A stretch of DNA of 64,000 bases. It comes from Legionella nagasakiensis. GTDB taxonomy: Bacteria > Pseudomonadota > Gammaproteobacteria > Legionellales > Legionellaceae. The translations under genes were made by a program, and so were the position numbers. The stretch is taken from the NCBI RefSeq assembly GCF_900639915.1, contig NZ_CAAAID010000004.1, forward strand, positions 62,001 through 126,000. The letters run 5' to 3'. The notes under the pieces were generated by a model. It searched no databases and had not been told where the DNA came from. It worked only from the letters and a program-made list of their open reading frames with translations. The stretch's first letter is position 1. Every line of letters starts with the position of its first letter. Positions 1-11,145 of the stretch are shown piece by piece.

Positions 1-168
1 TTATTCATTGTGTTAGAACATTTTCATATACCTAAAAATATCAATATTGTTATTACATTAACTGCTATTTTTAGCACCAGATTACTGGCCATATTTTTTC
101 ATATTGAAATGCCTAAATTTGACTATGCACGCAGCTTGCAAAAACGATATCCAAATCATCGATCGTAA
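1..168 (+). CDS. C-terminal end of a TRIC/UPF0126-type membrane protein (5' end outside window)
   Basis: The first 56 codons are open in frame 1 and end at TAA 166-168. The peptide has a hydrophobic helix (NIVITLTAIFSTRLLAIFF) followed by HIEMPKF and a short basic tail. The pattern T-R-L-L-A-I before a helix end and then a P-K-F motif resembles the C-terminus of the YicG/UPF0126 (TRIC channel-like) family, which are small multi-pass inner-membrane proteins. Only the tail is visible, so the family call is tentative. Confidence 0.5.
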   Translation, partial: LFIVLEHFHIPKNINIVITLTAIFSTRLLAIFFHIEMPKFDYARSLQKRYPNHRS

Positions 169-255
169 CCACCATGGCCTCACACCCTGATTCTTCAAGA
201 AAGAAGGCAACATTTTAGCGAACAATTCCACACCTGCGCTAAATATAGCCGTTTC

Positions 256-408
256 ATGGCAGAAGCTCGCTCTGGTTGCGATAGTTGCTTGATGCAATAT
301 TCCGATCTAAAGTTAAGTGACCTGGCACCTGCCCAGTGTTTGCAATTAGAAACCATACAGCTGATATTGGGTGGCACAGTATCTTTAATTCATTATCTTT
401 TACCTTAA
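256..408 (+). CDS. small ORF of unknown function, start uncertain
   Basis: The frame ending at TAA 406-408 is open back to the previous gene's stop at 168. The only ATG in it is at 256 (50 aa, MAEARSGCDSC...), while coding-like sequence seems to continue upstream (QERRQHFSEQF). An ATG at 174 lies in another frame and stops at 216-218, so a frameshift or a non-ATG start (CTG at 187) is possible. It contains C-x-x-C and ends in a hydrophobic stretch (LILGGTVSLIHYLLP). It ends 9 bp before the HdeD-like gene and could be cotranscribed with it. Function not recognised. Confidence 0.3.
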   Translation: MAEARSGCDSCLMQYSDLKLSDLAPAQCLQLETIQLILGGTVSLIHYLLP

Positions 409-417
409 GGATATTTT

Positions 418-975
418 ATGCAAAACATGGAGATTAATCTTGAGCAACTGCCTGCCAGTTTGCGACGTAATTGGGGATGGTTGCTAGGATTAGGTATTTT
501 ATTTGTTATATTAGGCTGTATTGGCCTCGGAATGGTTGTCGGTTTAACCTTGGTTAGCATGCTATTCTTAGGAGTTCTCTTAATCATTGGTGGTTTTTCC
601 CAGATCATCGATGTGTTTAAAAGCAAGCATTGGAAAGGCTCCGCCTGGCACGCACTCATTGCTGTGCTTTATCTTATGGGTGGCGGGATTATTATTTATG
701 ACCCGTTTCTAGCTTCCACCGTTATTACCGCATTGCTGGCCGCAGTCTTAATCGTCATGGGAGTCATACGCTTTATTATGGCCATAACCCTTCGAGACTC
801 AAAGGGATGGGGATGGCTGTTATTATCCGGATTAACGGCTGGTATTTTGGGTTTATTAATATTCATGCAGTGGCCATGGAGCGGCCTATGGATCATTGGC
901 TTATTTATTACCGTTGAGATGCTCGTAAGTGGCTGGACTTATATATTTCTAGCGTTAGCCATCCGCCGGGCCTGA
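418..975 (+). CDS. HdeD/DUF308-family inner-membrane protein
   Basis: A 185-aa protein that is mostly hydrophobic. It shows about six membrane helices arranged as repeated pairs with short glycine-rich turns (LGLGILFVILGCIGLG, LMGGGIIIYDP, LLLSGLTAGILGLLIF), as in E. coli HdeD, an acid-resistance membrane protein. The length matches the family. The start is ATG 418, preceded by AAGGA with a 5-nt spacer. The exact role of Legionella homologues is not known to me. A strong inverted repeat follows the stop. Confidence 0.75.
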   Translation: MQNMEINLEQLPASLRRNWGWLLGLGILFVILGCIGLGMVVGLTLVSMLFLGVLLIIGGFSQIIDVFKSKHWKGSAWHALIAVLYLMGGGIIIYDPFLASTVITALLAAVLIVMGVIRFIMAITLRDSKGWGWLLLSGLTAGILGLLIFMQWPWSGLWIIGLFITVEMLVSGWTYIFLALAIRRA

Positions 976-986
976 GTTTTTAAGCG

Positions 987-1019
987 GCCGCCTGGATATT
1001 ACTTTGTTATCCAGGCGGC
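987..1019. repeat. REP-like palindrome between convergent genes
   Basis: A 12-bp perfect stem (987-998 with 1008-1019) around a 9-nt loop, built on CCTGGATA and TATCCAGG. It sits between the 3' ends of the HdeD-like gene and ppa. No U-run follows on either strand, so it is not a classical terminator, though it may protect 3' ends or stop transcription. The same CCTGG(A/T)TA...TA(A/T)CCAGG core recurs near 52.1 kb and 55.4 kb. Confidence 0.6.
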
Positions 1020-1025
1020 TAACTA

Positions 1026-1565
1026 TTAGCTTGCATTTACATGCTGATAACGAGCCACGCTACTCATGATTTCTGCCTGGGCAGCTTCCACAGCTTCCCA
1101 ACCGTCCACCCGAACCCATTTTCCTTCTTCTAAATCTTTATAATGTTTAAAAAAATGTTCAATGGACAATAGTAATGGTTGCGGTAAATCTCGATAAGTT
1201 TTTACCATTTCATACATTTTACTTAATTTATTAAGTGGAACAGCAAGCACTTTTGCATCGACACCGGACTCATCGGTCATTTTTAGCAGGCCAACTGCAC
1301 GACAACGAATCACCGAACCACTAATCAGTGGAACAGGAGTCACCACTAATACGTCAACCGGATCACCATCTTCTGATAAGGTATTAGGAATATAGCCATA
1401 ATTAGCCGGATAATACATGGCCGTCGCCATGAAACGATCAACAAATAATGCTCCTGTTTCCTTATCCACTTCATACTTGACTGGTTCCCCGCGCATGGGA
1501 ATTTCAATGATGACATTCATTTCGTTCGGTAAATCACGACCACTATTAATTTCCTTTAAACCCAT
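1026..1565 (-). CDS. ppa: inorganic pyrophosphatase
   Basis: Hydrolyses pyrophosphate to two phosphates in the cytosol, pulling biosynthetic reactions forward. The 179-aa protein aligns throughout with E. coli family I PPase (176 aa): [28 protein letters not shown], the metal-binding DGDPVDVLV signature, and [15 protein letters not shown]. The frame is open to 1625, but the extra N-terminal residues do not belong to the family, so ATG at 1565 ([13 protein letters not shown]) is chosen. The gene stands alone, convergent with the HdeD-like gene. Confidence 0.95.
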   Translation of the reverse strand: MGLKEINSGRDLPNEMNVIIEIPMRGEPVKYEVDKETGALFVDRFMATAMYYPANYGYIPNTLSEDGDPVDVLVVTPVPLISGSVIRCRAVGLLKMTDESGVDAKVLAVPLNKLSKMYEMVKTYRDLPQPLLLSIEHFFKHYKDLEEGKWVRVDGWEAVEAAQAEIMSSVARYQHVNAS

Positions 1566-1701
1566 TCCAGCACCTATAACAATTAAAAGACGCAGTATTA
1601 TGCGTAATTTGTCATAAAAAGGCAAAGGAACGTTGATTTGCTGTAAATTAGTTTTTAGTTATTTCAAAAAAAAAGAGAAGCTAACCGGCTTATATTTTTT
1701 T

Positions 1702-1710
1702 TGCTATAAT
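1702..1710 (+). promoter_or_regulatory. extended -10 promoter for hinT-folE
   Basis: TGCTATAAT is a perfect extended -10 element (TG-n-TATAAT) about 28 bp before the hinT start. No good -35 is seen, which is common with extended -10 promoters. Confidence 0.5.
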
Positions 1711-1738
1711 TTTAGTCTTTGATAATCTTGAGATGGGT

Positions 1739-2080
1739 ATGAGCTGCTTATTCTGTAAAATAGTCGCCGGTGAAATTCCAGCAACCATTATTTTCGAAGA
1801 CACAGAAATCATTGCTTTTCGTGATATTAAACCGCAAGCACCAACGCATGTTCTAGTGATTCCCAAGCAACACATTCCAACGATTGATGAGGCTGATACA
1901 AAAGACGAACAGCTATTGGGCCGTATGATTTTGGCCGCAAAAAAAATAGCCTGTTCTGAAGGGTTAAGCAAACGTGGTTACCGTTTAGTATTTAATGTAA
2001 ATTCGGGTGGAGGTCAGGATGTCTATCACATTCACTTACATATTCTTGGCGGGCGACAAATGACTTGGCCACCAGGTTAA
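1739..2080 (+). CDS. hinT: HIT-family purine nucleoside phosphoramidase HinT
   Basis: A 113-aa histidine-triad protein; the family hydrolyses AMP-lysine and other purine phosphoramidates. The triad H-I-H-L-H-I lies near the C-terminus, preceded by the N-x-x-x-G-G-Q-x-V-x-H motif. [17 protein letters not shown] is the usual nucleotide-pocket region. ATG 1739 is preferred over ATG 1733 because GAG at 1730-1732 lies at ribosome-binding distance and MSCLFCKI aligns with the family N-terminus. The C-terminus stops soon after the triad, a little shorter than E. coli HinT. folE starts 39 bp downstream, so the two are probably cotranscribed. Confidence 0.92.
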   Translation: MSCLFCKIVAGEIPATIIFEDTEIIAFRDIKPQAPTHVLVIPKQHIPTIDEADTKDEQLLGRMILAAKKIACSEGLSKRGYRLVFNVNSGGGQDVYHIHLHILGGRQMTWPPG

Positions 2081-2119
2081 ATCTTTTTGCTTAGGGCAAA
2101 ATTATTGAAGGTCAACTAA

Positions 2120-2659
2120 ATGCAAGACTTATATAAAAATTTATTAATTGAAATTGGCGAAGACATTGAACGTGAAGGTTTACGTGACACGCCACAGCGT
2201 GCAGCTAATGCAATGAAATTTTTAACAAAAGGGTATCAAGAAGATTTAAATGAGATCATTAATGAGGCTCTTTTCAAATCTGATATGAATGAAATGGTCA
2301 TCATAAAAGACATTGAATTGTATTCTATGTGTGAACATCATTTGCTGCCTTTTTTAGGCAAATGTCATGTGGGTTACTTGCCAAATGGCAAAGTGATTGG
2401 CTTATCCAAAATAGCACGTATTGTTGATTATTTTGCCCGTCGCCTACAGATTCAAGAACGTCTAACCTCCGAAATAGCAAATTGCATTGCCACAATAACC
2501 AGCGCACATGGGGTTGCTGTCATCATAGAAGCCAGACATCTTTGCATGATGATGCGTGGAGTGGAAAAGCAAAATTCCTTGATGTCTACTTCAGTTATGC
2601 TTGGTGTTATGCAAAATAATGCTAGTAGCCGCCTGGAGTTTTTAAATTTAATCCGCTAG
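2120..2659 (+). CDS. folE: GTP cyclohydrolase I, type FolE1
   Basis: Converts GTP to 7,8-dihydroneopterin triphosphate, the first step of tetrahydrofolate (and pterin) synthesis. The 179-aa protein has the family motifs in order: RDTPQRAA near residue 22, the zinc-binding [29 protein letters not shown], and [10 protein letters not shown] with the third zinc cysteine. E. coli FolE is longer (222 aa), but the short type with this zinc set is common. A ribosome-binding AAGG precedes the ATG. folP, a later step of the same pathway, lies elsewhere in this window. Confidence 0.95.
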   Translation: MQDLYKNLLIEIGEDIEREGLRDTPQRAANAMKFLTKGYQEDLNEIINEALFKSDMNEMVIIKDIELYSMCEHHLLPFLGKCHVGYLPNGKVIGLSKIARIVDYFARRLQIQERLTSEIANCIATITSAHGVAVIIEARHLCMMMRGVEKQNSLMSTSVMLGVMQNNASSRLEFLNLIR

Positions 2660-2679
2660 GGTATGCGAGCTTATGCAAT

Positions 2680-2701
2680 GCCCCTTTTTGTGTAAAGGGG
2701 C
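2680..2701. terminator. hairpin between folE and pnp (bidirectional terminator candidate)
   Basis: GCCCCTTT (2680-2687) pairs with AAAGGGGC (2694-2701) around a 6-nt loop. It lies between the convergent stops of folE and pnp. No long U-run follows on the plus strand, so its strength is uncertain. Confidence 0.5.
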
Positions 2702-2743
2702 CGAGTTCAACGCGAATCTGAAGTTTTATTCTTCGGAGGTCGA

Positions 2744-4891
2744 CTATACTTTATCTGCATCGGCAGAAGAAACAGCTTTTTGATCATCTTCTTTGCCATC
2801 TGCCGCAACGGATTGAGGCTTATCTTTCCACTCAAGCTTAACACGGCCTTGTTTATCTACTCCAGCAACGTAAACTTCAATGTCTTGACCTTCGCTTAAT
2901 ACTGCATCTACTTTTTGTGAACGGTCAGCGCAAATCTGAGAAATATGCAACAACCCATCTTTTCCAGGTAATAAATTTATAAAGGCGCCAAAATCAACAA
3001 TTTTACTTACTTTACCGCGATAGGTTTGGCCTACTTCCACTTCAGCAACCAATGCTTTAATTTGTCGTTGCGCTTCGTCTAACGCTTCAGCATTCGGAGA
3101 AAATAATTGCACGATACCACTATCATCAATATCAATAGATACGCCAGTACTTTCAACCAAGCCTTTAATCGTTGTTCCACCTTTACCAATAATCGTGCGA
3201 ACTTTATCCTCAGCGACTTTCATACTTACAATTCTCGGAGCATGTTGCGACAATTCATCACGATGCTCAGCAAGTGCATTATTCATGACATTCAAAATAT
3301 GGCGTCGTCCTTCCAGTGCCTGCGCAAGTGCCTGTTCCATAATTTCTTTAGTAATGCCGGTAATTTTAATATCCATTTGCAGCGCTGTAACACCTTGCTC
3401 TGTGCCAGCCACTTTAAAATCCATATCACCTAAATGATCTTCATCTCCCAAAATATCCGTTAAAACGGCAAAGCGATCATTTTCTTTAATCAAGCCCATG
3501 GCAACTCCGGCAACAGGCGCTTTTAATGGCACGCCTGCATCCATCAACGCTAAGCTTGTGCCACATACGGTAGCCATAGAACTTGAGCCATTGGATTCTG
3601 TAATATCAGAAACAACTCGTAATACATAAGGAAAAACATCCGCTGAAGGAAGAACCGCTATCAAGCTACGTTTTGCAAGTCTACCATGGCCTATCTCGCG
3701 GCGCTTAGGACTTCCCACCATGCCGGTTTCCCCAACGGAATAAGGAGGAAAGTTATAGTGCAACATAAATCGATCTCTAACTTCACCCTCTAATCTGTCC
3801 AACATTTGTGCATCACGCTCACTACCTAACGTTGCCGCTACGATTGCTTGGGTTTCACCACGAGTAAATAAAGCGGAACCATGTACGCGCTCTAATAAAC
3901 TGGTTTTAATGGCAATTGGCCGAACCGTTTTTAAATCGCGTCCATCAATACGAGGCTCACCATCGAGAATACGATTGCGTACAATGTTTTTTTCTAGCGC
4001 ATTGACAAGATTAACAACAGCATCGCCACTGATTTCTTCCCATTCTTGGGACATCGCATCGGTCACTTGCTGGCGAATTTCTGCCAAGCGCTGATAACGT
4101 TGCTGCTTATCCTTAATCAAATAAGCCTGGGTTATTTCTGCTCGCGCCAGTTCATTGATACGAGACTGAACATTTGGTTCAATGACTGGTGCTGCCCAGT
4201 TCCATACCGGTTTGCCAGCTTCTTTAGCAAGCTCTTTGATTAATTTGATGACTCCTTGCATCATTTCATGCCCATATAACACGGCCCCCAGCATGATTTC
4301 TTCACTTAACTCACGGGCTTCGGATTCAACCATTAAAATAGCATCTTCCGTTCCAGCAACGATTAAATCGAGATCGGACGCTCCCAATGCCTTATAACTA
4401 GGATTCAACAAATAAACACCATCTTTGTAGCCCACACGAACAGCACCAATTGGCCCTTGAAATGGAAGTCCAGAAATCGCAAGTGCTGCCGAAGCACCAA
4501 TCATAGCCACTACATCAGCAGACACTTCTGGATTTAAAGACATAACCGTTGCAATAACTTGTACTTCATGATGAAAATCATCGGGAAATAAAGGACGTAA
4601 TGGCCTATCAATTAAACGAGATATTAATGTTTCATGCTCGCTTGGACGACCTTCCCGTTTAGTAAATCCACCAGGGATTTTTCCGGCAGCATACGTTTTT
4701 TCCTGATAATGTACTGTTAATGGGAAAAAGTTATTTTTTTCCGCGCCTTCTTTGTTTCCTACGACGGTCACCAACACTTGAGTCCCATGCATGCTAACAA
4801 AAACAGCGCCATCAGCTTGTCTTGCTATTTCGCCGGTTTCCAATACCAACTTATGTTCGCCAAATTGCATTTCTTTAGTAATTTTAGTCAC
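2744..4891 (-). CDS. pnp: polynucleotide phosphorylase
   Basis: A 3'-to-5' phosphorolytic exoribonuclease and degradosome component. At 715 aa it matches E. coli PNPase (711). It shows two RNase PH-like domains ([20 protein letters not shown] in the first; [16 protein letters not shown] in the second), then a KH domain ([12 protein letters not shown], about residue 565) and an S1 domain ([18 protein letters not shown], about 625-690), ending in an acidic tail. The start is GTG 4891 with GAGGTG six bases upstream. It follows rpsO, as in E. coli, with a terminator hairpin between them. Confidence 0.97.
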   Translation of the reverse strand: MTKITKEMQFGEHKLVLETGEIARQADGAVFVSMHGTQVLVTVVGNKEGAEKNNFFPLTVHYQEKTYAAGKIPGGFTKREGRPSEHETLISRLIDRPLRPLFPDDFHHEVQVIATVMSLNPEVSADVVAMIGASAALAISGLPFQGPIGAVRVGYKDGVYLLNPSYKALGASDLDLIVAGTEDAILMVESEARELSEEIMLGAVLYGHEMMQGVIKLIKELAKEAGKPVWNWAAPVIEPNVQSRINELARAEITQAYLIKDKQQRYQRLAEIRQQVTDAMSQEWEEISGDAVVNLVNALEKNIVRNRILDGEPRIDGRDLKTVRPIAIKTSLLERVHGSALFTRGETQAIVAATLGSERDAQMLDRLEGEVRDRFMLHYNFPPYSVGETGMVGSPKRREIGHGRLAKRSLIAVLPSADVFPYVLRVVSDITESNGSSSMATVCGTSLALMDAGVPLKAPVAGVAMGLIKENDRFAVLTDILGDEDHLGDMDFKVAGTEQGVTALQMDIKITGITKEIMEQALAQALEGRRHILNVMNNALAEHRDELSQHAPRIVSMKVAEDKVRTIIGKGGTTIKGLVESTGVSIDIDDSGIVQLFSPNAEALDEAQRQIKALVAEVEVGQTYRGKVSKIVDFGAFINLLPGKDGLLHISQICADRSQKVDAVLSEGQDIEVYVAGVDKQGRVKLEWKDKPQSVAADGKEDDQKAVSSADADKV

Positions 4892-5064
4892 GGAAGCACC
4901 TCATCGGATAATAGGTTCAATCGCAGATTAAACGATTGTATGCTCGACCTTATTGTCCAAGCAATTTTTAAAAAACACACAATGACTAACTTCACCATGA
5001 TTTGTTTTTTAAAAAAGCCTAGTCAATATTGATACCCAAGCTTACTTTGTTTCTGCGAAAAAAT

Positions 5065-5093
5065 AAAAAAGCGCAGAAACCCTGCGCTTTTTA
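5065..5093 (-). terminator. rpsO terminator in the rpsO-pnp spacer
   Basis: On the minus strand an A-rich lead, GCGCAG, a 5-nt loop, CTGCGC and a T-run (TTTTTTATTTTTT) make a textbook intrinsic terminator just after rpsO. It corresponds in position to the E. coli rpsO t1 terminator, through which part of the transcripts read into pnp. Confidence 0.85.
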
Positions 5094-5143
5094 TTGAATT
5101 AAAACGTTAATCAACACATCACTGCTTATCATGATGTTGAAAA

Positions 5144-5419
5144 TCAATAGGAATCCCTCAACCCAAGTCCTTGGATCAATTGCTTATAACGTCCTGGATC
5201 ATTTCTTTTTAAATACTTAAGTAATTTACGACGTTTATTAACTAATGCTTGTAAACCGCGTCGTGAATGAAAATCTTTTTTATGTTCTTTAAAATGTTCA
5301 GTCAGATAATTAATACGGCCAGTCATTAAAGAAACTTGCACTTCAGGTGAGCCAGTATCTTTGTCGGCACGTTTGAATTCATTAATAATTTCTATTTTTT
5401 GTGCGCTCGTTAGCGACAT
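5144..5419 (-). CDS. rpsO: 30S ribosomal protein S15
   Basis: A 91-aa primary 16S rRNA-binding protein of the small-subunit platform. The sequence is typical throughout ([42 protein letters not shown]). ATG 5419 has GGGAG at ribosome-binding distance. It has its own promoter upstream and a terminator downstream, and in E. coli S15 represses its own translation; nothing here shows that directly. Confidence 0.97.
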   Translation of the reverse strand: MSLTSAQKIEIINEFKRADKDTGSPEVQVSLMTGRINYLTEHFKEHKKDFHSRRGLQALVNKRRKLLKYLKRNDPGRYKQLIQGLGLRDSY

Positions 5420-5461
5420 TATTTACTCCCGAAATTTCTTAGCCTATCTTCAAAAGGATGC

Positions 5462-5490
5462 ATTTTACCAAGGCAAGCCTGCGGACACAA
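5462..5490 (-). promoter_or_regulatory. sigma-70-type promoter of rpsO
   Basis: On the minus strand TTGTGT (5485-5490), a 17-bp spacer and TAAAAT (5462-5467) precede rpsO. The predicted start site leaves a leader of about 35 nt. The -10 matches 5 of 6 consensus bases and the spacing is ideal. Confidence 0.6.
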
Positions 5491-5552
5491 GCATTCCATT
5501 AATATTCCATAATATTGTTTGTTTTCTTTGTCCCCAGGCGCAGGATGTGTCG

Positions 5553-6464
5553 TCATGTGACAAGCTCTGAGATGAGCCTCCTAACTTTCAAAATACCAGC
5601 GACCGGTATTTCTCCCAAACCAATAAACTGTTTATTATGATCATACAACTGCACACATGAGACATGATGATTCAATCTGGGATGAGCGACCCGCTTCCCT
5701 TGACGCAAGGCAACCACCTCATCTGGAAATAATTCAATCGCTGGTAAATAACTAACCGCTCGCTCCATAGGCAATAGACAATGCATCCGTTGTTCGGGTA
5801 ATTTCTCAAATAATTCATCCATAGTATACATTGGATCATCATTAAATCCTGCCGTATGCAATCGATGAAGACGCGTTACATGAGCCCCTGTTTCGAGTGC
5901 ATCGCCAATGTCTTCTATCAAATTACGTATATAAGTTCCTTTGCTGCAATAGACGATTAATTTTATCTGTCTGCCGTCAAATTGACTTAACTGTATTTGT
6001 TGGATGTAGATATCACGTGCGGGACGCGCAATTTCAATACCTGCTCTAGCGAATTTATAAAGTGGCGTGCCCTGGTATTTTAAAGCAGAAAACATTGAGG
6101 GGACTTGCTTGATATGTCCGGTAAATTGTGCAAGTACTTGCGCAAGTTTATTCTTCGAGACAGAAAACTCATCAACGCATGAAATGATGTCTCCTGTTGC
6201 ATCTCCCGTATTTGTTTTGATCCCTAGAAGAGCGGTGGCCTCATAACATTTATCAGCGTCCAGAAGGTATTGGCATAGTTTCGTCGCTTCACCAAAACAA
6301 ATCGGCAACATACCTGTAGCCATAGGATCTAAGCTGCCAGTATGTCCCGCCTTCCTCGCGTGATAGAGATGCTTAACTTTTTGCAATACCCCATTAGAAG
6401 ACAAACCCTCGGGCTTATTAACCAGCAAAATACCGTTAATGGGTAATTTAATCACTCTGCTCAT
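5553..6464 (-). CDS. truB: tRNA pseudouridine-55 synthase
   Basis: Makes pseudouridine 55 in the T-loop of all elongator tRNAs. The 303-aa protein has the catalytic-aspartate motif [12 protein letters not shown] (about residue 40-51), the [11 protein letters not shown] motif and a C-terminal PUA-like region. It overlaps the 3' end of rbfA by 17 bp, which suggests translational coupling. The order infB-rbfA-truB-rpsO-pnp is the same as in E. coli. Confidence 0.96.
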   Translation of the reverse strand: MSRVIKLPINGILLVNKPEGLSSNGVLQKVKHLYHARKAGHTGSLDPMATGMLPICFGEATKLCQYLLDADKCYEATALLGIKTNTGDATGDIISCVDEFSVSKNKLAQVLAQFTGHIKQVPSMFSALKYQGTPLYKFARAGIEIARPARDIYIQQIQLSQFDGRQIKLIVYCSKGTYIRNLIEDIGDALETGAHVTRLHRLHTAGFNDDPMYTMDELFEKLPEQRMHCLLPMERAVSYLPAIELFPDEVVALRQGKRVAHPRLNHHVSCVQLYDHNKQFIGLGEIPVAGILKVRRLISELVT

Positions 6465-6819
6465 CGTTGCTATCAGGAGGATTTACTTCATCAATCAAAC
6501 GGCTTAAACGTTTTCCATATTCAATAGATTCATCATAGACAAATTGTAGTTGCGGAACTGTCCGCAATTTAACGGTTTTTGCCAAAATGGTACGCAAATA
6601 ACCTGCTGCTGTATTTAAAATCATTGCCGTTTGATTTGGGTCATCATTGAGGGCGGTAAAATATACTTTGGCGTGACTTAAATCTTTAGATACTTTTACA
6701 GCAGAAAGCGTAATAAAACTCGTTATACGAGGGTCGGTAACTTCTTGCTGAATAATCTGTGCCAATTTTCGCAATATTGTTTCAGCAATACGATCCGTTC
6801 TTTTGAAATCGCGGCTCAT
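6448..6819 (-). CDS. rbfA: ribosome-binding factor A
   Basis: A small KH-fold factor needed for 16S rRNA 5'-end maturation and cold adaptation. The 123-aa protein shows family features: [25 protein letters not shown] and the A-K-V-Y-F-T strand. The frame is open to 6855, but ATG 6819 (MSRDFKRTD) with GAGA upstream matches the family start. The C-terminus is acidic ([11 protein letters not shown]). Confidence 0.94.
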   Translation of the reverse strand: MSRDFKRTDRIAETILRKLAQIIQQEVTDPRITSFITLSAVKVSKDLSHAKVYFTALNDDPNQTAMILNTAAGYLRTILAKTVKLRTVPQLQFVYDESIEYGKRLSRLIDEVNPPDSNDEQSD

Positions 6820-6905
6820 TCTATTCTCATTTTTCAGGTTGCAACGACTCGCCACGTTTGCTGGATAGCTTCACAAAATCCCGCATCAAGTGAATCGCTC
6901 TCAGA

Positions 6906-9470
6906 TTAATCGCGCTTGATTTCAATGGTTTCAAATACCTCAATCAGGTCGCCACTTTTAACATCATTATAATTTTTTACACCAATGCCACATTCCATTC
7001 CTTGGCGTACCTCTAGCACATCCTCTTTGAAACGACGCAAAGATTCCAGTGTGCCTTCGTAAATGACCACATTATCACGCAAAACACGAATGGGATTGTT
7101 GCGTTTTATCGTTCCTTCAATCACCATGCAACCCGCGATAGCTCCTAACTTCGGAGAACGGAACACGTCACGAACTTCAGCGATTCCAATAATTTCTTCT
7201 TTAAACTTCGGCTCCAACAACCCTGATAAAGCCCCTTTAACCTGATCAACAATATCGTAAATAACACTATGATACTGCAGTGGAACGCCTTCAAGTTCTG
7301 CTAGACGTTTAGCACTAGCATCGGCACGAACATTAAAGCCAATCAGTAATGCATTGGAAGCAATGGCTAAGTGCACATCAGACTCGGTAATACCACCAAC
7401 ACCACTGGCAATGATTTTTACATTAGCCTCATCCGTTGACAATTTTATCAAGGCATCAGCAATGGCTTCTACGGAACCCTGCATATCGGCTTTTAATACA
7501 ACATTCAATACCTTCGTCTCACCAGCAGTCATCGTATCCATGATGCCTTCTAAAGAAGCCTTTTGCCGCCTAGCCAACTTCACATCACGATATTTTCCTT
7601 GGCGGAATAAAGCAACTTCCCGCGCTCTTTTTTCATCAGGCACAACAAGCGCTTCATCACCAGCATGAGGGATTGCAGATAACCCTAATACTTCCACCGG
7701 AATAGAAGGACCTGCTGCATCCAAAAGACTGCCATTGTCACTGATTAGTGCTCGCACTCGGCCATATTGTAATCCCGCGAGCAATATATCACCTTTACGT
7801 AAGGTACCATTTTGTACCAGAACCGTAGCAACTGGCCCTCTCCCTTTATCAAGCTTTGATTCGATAACCACACCTTTAGCCGCACCATCCGTATGAGCAG
7901 TTAATTCCAATACTTCCGCCTGCAGTAAAATAGCATCCAGCAATTCATCAATCCCTAGTCCTGTTTTTGCGGAAATATTTACAAACATGGTGTCTCCTCC
8001 CCAAGATTCGGGAATCACCTCATAAGCAGATAGCTCATTCATGACCCGCTCTGGATCAACACCAGGTTTATCCATTTTATTTACTGCAACAATAATTGGC
8101 ACTTTCGCTGCTTTTGCGTGTTGTACCGCTTCAACCGTTTGTGGCTTAACACCATCATCAGCAGCTACAATCAATATCACAATGTCCGTTGCTTGTGCAC
8201 CGCGTGCTCGCATCGCTGTAAATGCGGCATGGCCTGGTGTATCGAGAAACGTAATATCGCCTTTTGGTGATTTTACATGGTAGGCACCGATATGTTGGGT
8301 AATACCGCCTGCTTCACCTGCCGCCACTTTCGTTCGTCGTATATAATCCAGCAAAGAGGTTTTACCATGATCCACATGGCCCATAATGGTCACAACCGGA
8401 GCACGCGATTCCTGCTGACTTCCTTTACTTAATACATCGCCAAGCGTCTGCTCTATGGCATCTTCCTTAAGCGGCTTAGCGATATGTCCCATTTCTTCAA
8501 CAACAATGATAGCCGTTTCCTGATCAATGACCTGATTAATTGTGACCATAGCACCTAATCCCATCATTGTTTTAATCACTTCTGCAGCCTTCACACTCAT
8601 TCGTTTAGCCAGGTCGGCCACCGTAATGGTTTCAGGGATTAAAACGTCACGAATAACCGGTGCTGTAGGCATTGCAAAGCCATGGGTTAACGCTTCTTCC
8701 GCTTCACGATATTTCTCCGACTTCTCTCCAACCTTTTTCCTTTTAGGCTTATGACGCTTGCTATAAAGAGCTACGTCCTGCTCCGTTTCCTCTTCAAGAA
8801 GCGGTGGCTGATATTTAGCCTTTTTCTTACTTCGTTTGAACTCTGCTTTTTCACTCTCTTTTTCTTCTTTATCAACATGTTTCTTTTTAGCCACTCGAGC
8901 GGGCTTCTCTTCTTCCTCATGAAAAGACGGCGTTTTTCCGTTTGGTTCTACAGCAGCCGGCTCGGCTTCAATCGTTGGTTCACCGGCATCCGCTTCTGTA
9001 ACAACACGCTCTTCTTCAACAACCGGCTCTGGCTCCTGTGCACCAGGGATTTCCGTTATATCAGTCATTTCGGATTCTTCAATTTGCGGCGAAATCACAG
9101 AAATTTCATGGGCTTCACTATCGGGCGTCAAAACCTCCGAGTCAATGTCTGCAGAGGGTTCCAACATACTTCTTTTCACGTAAGTTCGCTTTTTTCTTAC
9201 TTCAACATTAACCTTCTTACCACTATGCACGTCATGTCCAAGAGTCACTTGCGAAACACTCTTGCGTCGCAAAGTAATACGTTCAGGAGACGAGCGCACA
9301 TCACCACTAACGCCACCTTTTAAATGGCTAAGCAAGATACGTTTCTGTTCTTCATTGACGGTCTGCTGTTCATCAGTAAAAGACAGTCCAGCCTCCTGCA
9401 ACTGGTTCAATAAGCGCTCGACAGGAATACCTACAACCTGGGCTAATTGTTTAACTGTCACATCCGCCAT
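6906..9470 (-). CDS. infB: translation initiation factor IF-2
   Basis: A GTPase that brings fMet-tRNA to the 30S subunit and promotes subunit joining. The 854-aa protein has an N-terminal IF2-N domain ([18 protein letters not shown]), a long charged and variable linker (about residues 90-250), a second IF2-N-like segment ([18 protein letters not shown]) and the GTPase domain with G1 GHVDHGKT, G3 DTPGHAAF and G4 NKMDKP, followed by domains II-IV. ATG 9470 has AGAGGA upstream. Its position between nusA and rbfA is the standard order. Confidence 0.97.
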   Translation of the reverse strand: MADVTVKQLAQVVGIPVERLLNQLQEAGLSFTDEQQTVNEEQKRILLSHLKGGVSGDVRSSPERITLRRKSVSQVTLGHDVHSGKKVNVEVRKKRTYVKRSMLEPSADIDSEVLTPDSEAHEISVISPQIEESEMTDITEIPGAQEPEPVVEEERVVTEADAGEPTIEAEPAAVEPNGKTPSFHEEEEKPARVAKKKHVDKEEKESEKAEFKRSKKKAKYQPPLLEEETEQDVALYSKRHKPKRKKVGEKSEKYREAEEALTHGFAMPTAPVIRDVLIPETITVADLAKRMSVKAAEVIKTMMGLGAMVTINQVIDQETAIIVVEEMGHIAKPLKEDAIEQTLGDVLSKGSQQESRAPVVTIMGHVDHGKTSLLDYIRRTKVAAGEAGGITQHIGAYHVKSPKGDITFLDTPGHAAFTAMRARGAQATDIVILIVAADDGVKPQTVEAVQHAKAAKVPIIVAVNKMDKPGVDPERVMNELSAYEVIPESWGGDTMFVNISAKTGLGIDELLDAILLQAEVLELTAHTDGAAKGVVIESKLDKGRGPVATVLVQNGTLRKGDILLAGLQYGRVRALISDNGSLLDAAGPSIPVEVLGLSAIPHAGDEALVVPDEKRAREVALFRQGKYRDVKLARRQKASLEGIMDTMTAGETKVLNVVLKADMQGSVEAIADALIKLSTDEANVKIIASGVGGITESDVHLAIASNALLIGFNVRADASAKRLAELEGVPLQYHSVIYDIVDQVKGALSGLLEPKFKEEIIGIAEVRDVFRSPKLGAIAGCMVIEGTIKRNNPIRVLRDNVVIYEGTLESLRRFKEDVLEVRQGMECGIGVKNYNDVKSGDLIEVFETIEIKRD

Positions 9471-9643
9471 AATTTAATCCTCTTTCAGCGGTTCAAAGGT
9501 GCTTGTTTTGAAGTTCAGGACATTACAAAGCAATCAAACGATTTGTCCACACCCCTGATACCGCATTCATGTTCTAACTGTTGATACGCTATTTTGCACA
9601 GAGTTTAGAGCAAGCTTAAATGCTATTCCGTGCAGATAAAAGC

Positions 9644-11134
9644 TTACACTTCATCATTATGAAACCAAGGTTCACGCGCTTTCATAATCAGTGCACCTGC
9701 TTTTTCTTTAGTCATTCCGGGGACTTCGAGCAATTCATCAATGGACTGCTCCGCCAGTTCTTCCATGGTTGTAATGCCGAGTTCGGCTAAATGTTTTGCC
9801 AGATCATCGGTCATTCCTTCCATAGTTAGAAGGCCTGTTGAGGTGGTATCACCACCTAACTGATCAGACGTCAAGGCCTGAGCCAATAAGGTATTGTTGG
9901 CGCGATTACGCAACTCATCAACAATCTCTTCATCAAACTCTTCAATCGCAAGCAATTCTTCTTTAGGCACATAAGCAATCTCTTCTAATGAAGAAAAACC
10001 ATGGGCAACCAGAAGCAACGCTATTTCTTCATCAATGTCCAATGCAGAAGTAAATAACTTAGCTATTTTTGTTGATTCTTCTTGACTCTTGTCCTCAAAT
10101 TCTTCAACCGTCATCACATTTAACGTCCATCCTGTCAGCTGACTTGCCAATCGGACATTTTGACCATTACGGCCTATGGCCTGTGATAACTGTTCTTTTT
10201 GTACCGCTAAATCCATCGTATGTGTATCTTCATCAACAACAATGGATGAAATATCTGCCGGAGCCATGGCATTGATAACCAGTTGAGCAGGATTATCATC
10301 CCAAAGGATAATATCAACACGTTCACCACCAAGCTCACTGGATACTGCCTGTACACGCGCTCCTCTCATTCCCACACATGCTCCAACAGGGTCAATGCGA
10401 CCATCATTGGTTTTAACCGCTATCTTAGCACGACTACCCGGTTCACGTGCCGCTGCTTTTATTTCGATAACGTTCTCACCAATTTCCGGCACTTCTATTC
10501 GAAACAATTCAATCAACATTTCCTTGCGCGTGCGACTAACGAAAAGTTGGGGGCCACGTGCTTGATCTATAATATCATAAAGATAGGCACGTACTCTGTC
10601 ATTAGGACGAAACATTTCCTGGGGTAACATTTCATTTCTAGGCATAAATGCTTCTGCTTTCCCGCCTAAGTCAATGATTATGTTGTCACGAGTGACTTTC
10701 TTTACAACCCCATATATCAACTGGCCAAGCTTGCTCTTAAATTGTTCTACGACCAATCGACGCTCCGCTTCTCGGACTTTTTGCATAATCACCTGGCGTG
10801 CAGTTTGTGCAGCAATCCGGCCAAATTCAATAGAGGGCATTGGCTCTTCTATGCGATCGCCTAACTCAGCATCCGGCTTACGCGCTTTCGCTAACACCAA
10901 GGTTAACTGTCTATCTGGGAACTCCACTTCATCATCAGTAACCACCTCCCAGTAACGAAATGTTTCATATTCGCCCGTGCGAGGATCAAGCTTGACTCTA
11001 ACGCCCATCTCCATACCTGAAAGCTTACGTGTTGCAGATTCTAATGCAGCTTGAATTGCTTCCAACACTACTTCTTTACTTACACCTTTTTCATTAGATA
11101 ACGCTTCAGCAACTAATAACAATTCTTTGCTCAT
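9644..11134 (-). CDS. nusA: transcription termination/antitermination factor NusA
   Basis: Binds RNA polymerase and modulates pausing, termination and antitermination. The 496-aa protein contains the N-terminal polymerase-binding domain, S1 ([21 protein letters not shown]), two KH domains ([34 protein letters not shown]) and two acidic C-terminal helix-hairpin repeats as in E. coli (495 aa). ATG 11134 (MSKELLLV) is preferred over the upstream in-frame codon at 11146 because GAGG lies just before it. It follows rimP directly. Confidence 0.97.
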   Translation of the reverse strand: MSKELLLVAEALSNEKGVSKEVVLEAIQAALESATRKLSGMEMGVRVKLDPRTGEYETFRYWEVVTDDEVEFPDRQLTLVLAKARKPDAELGDRIEEPMPSIEFGRIAAQTARQVIMQKVREAERRLVVEQFKSKLGQLIYGVVKKVTRDNIIIDLGGKAEAFMPRNEMLPQEMFRPNDRVRAYLYDIIDQARGPQLFVSRTRKEMLIELFRIEVPEIGENVIEIKAAAREPGSRAKIAVKTNDGRIDPVGACVGMRGARVQAVSSELGGERVDIILWDDNPAQLVINAMAPADISSIVVDEDTHTMDLAVQKEQLSQAIGRNGQNVRLASQLTGWTLNVMTVEEFEDKSQEESTKIAKLFTSALDIDEEIALLLVAHGFSSLEEIAYVPKEELLAIEEFDEEIVDELRNRANNTLLAQALTSDQLGGDTTSTGLLTMEGMTDDLAKHLAELGITTMEELAEQSIDELLEVPGMTKEKAGALIMKAREPWFHNDEV

Positions 11135-11145
11135 TGTCCGCCTCA

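Noticed and set aside
8751-9323. 190-aa plus-strand ORF opposite infB
   Set aside because: Mirror of the charged Lys/Glu-rich IF-2 linker, which gives Phe/Leu-rich antisense frames; no independent coding evidence.
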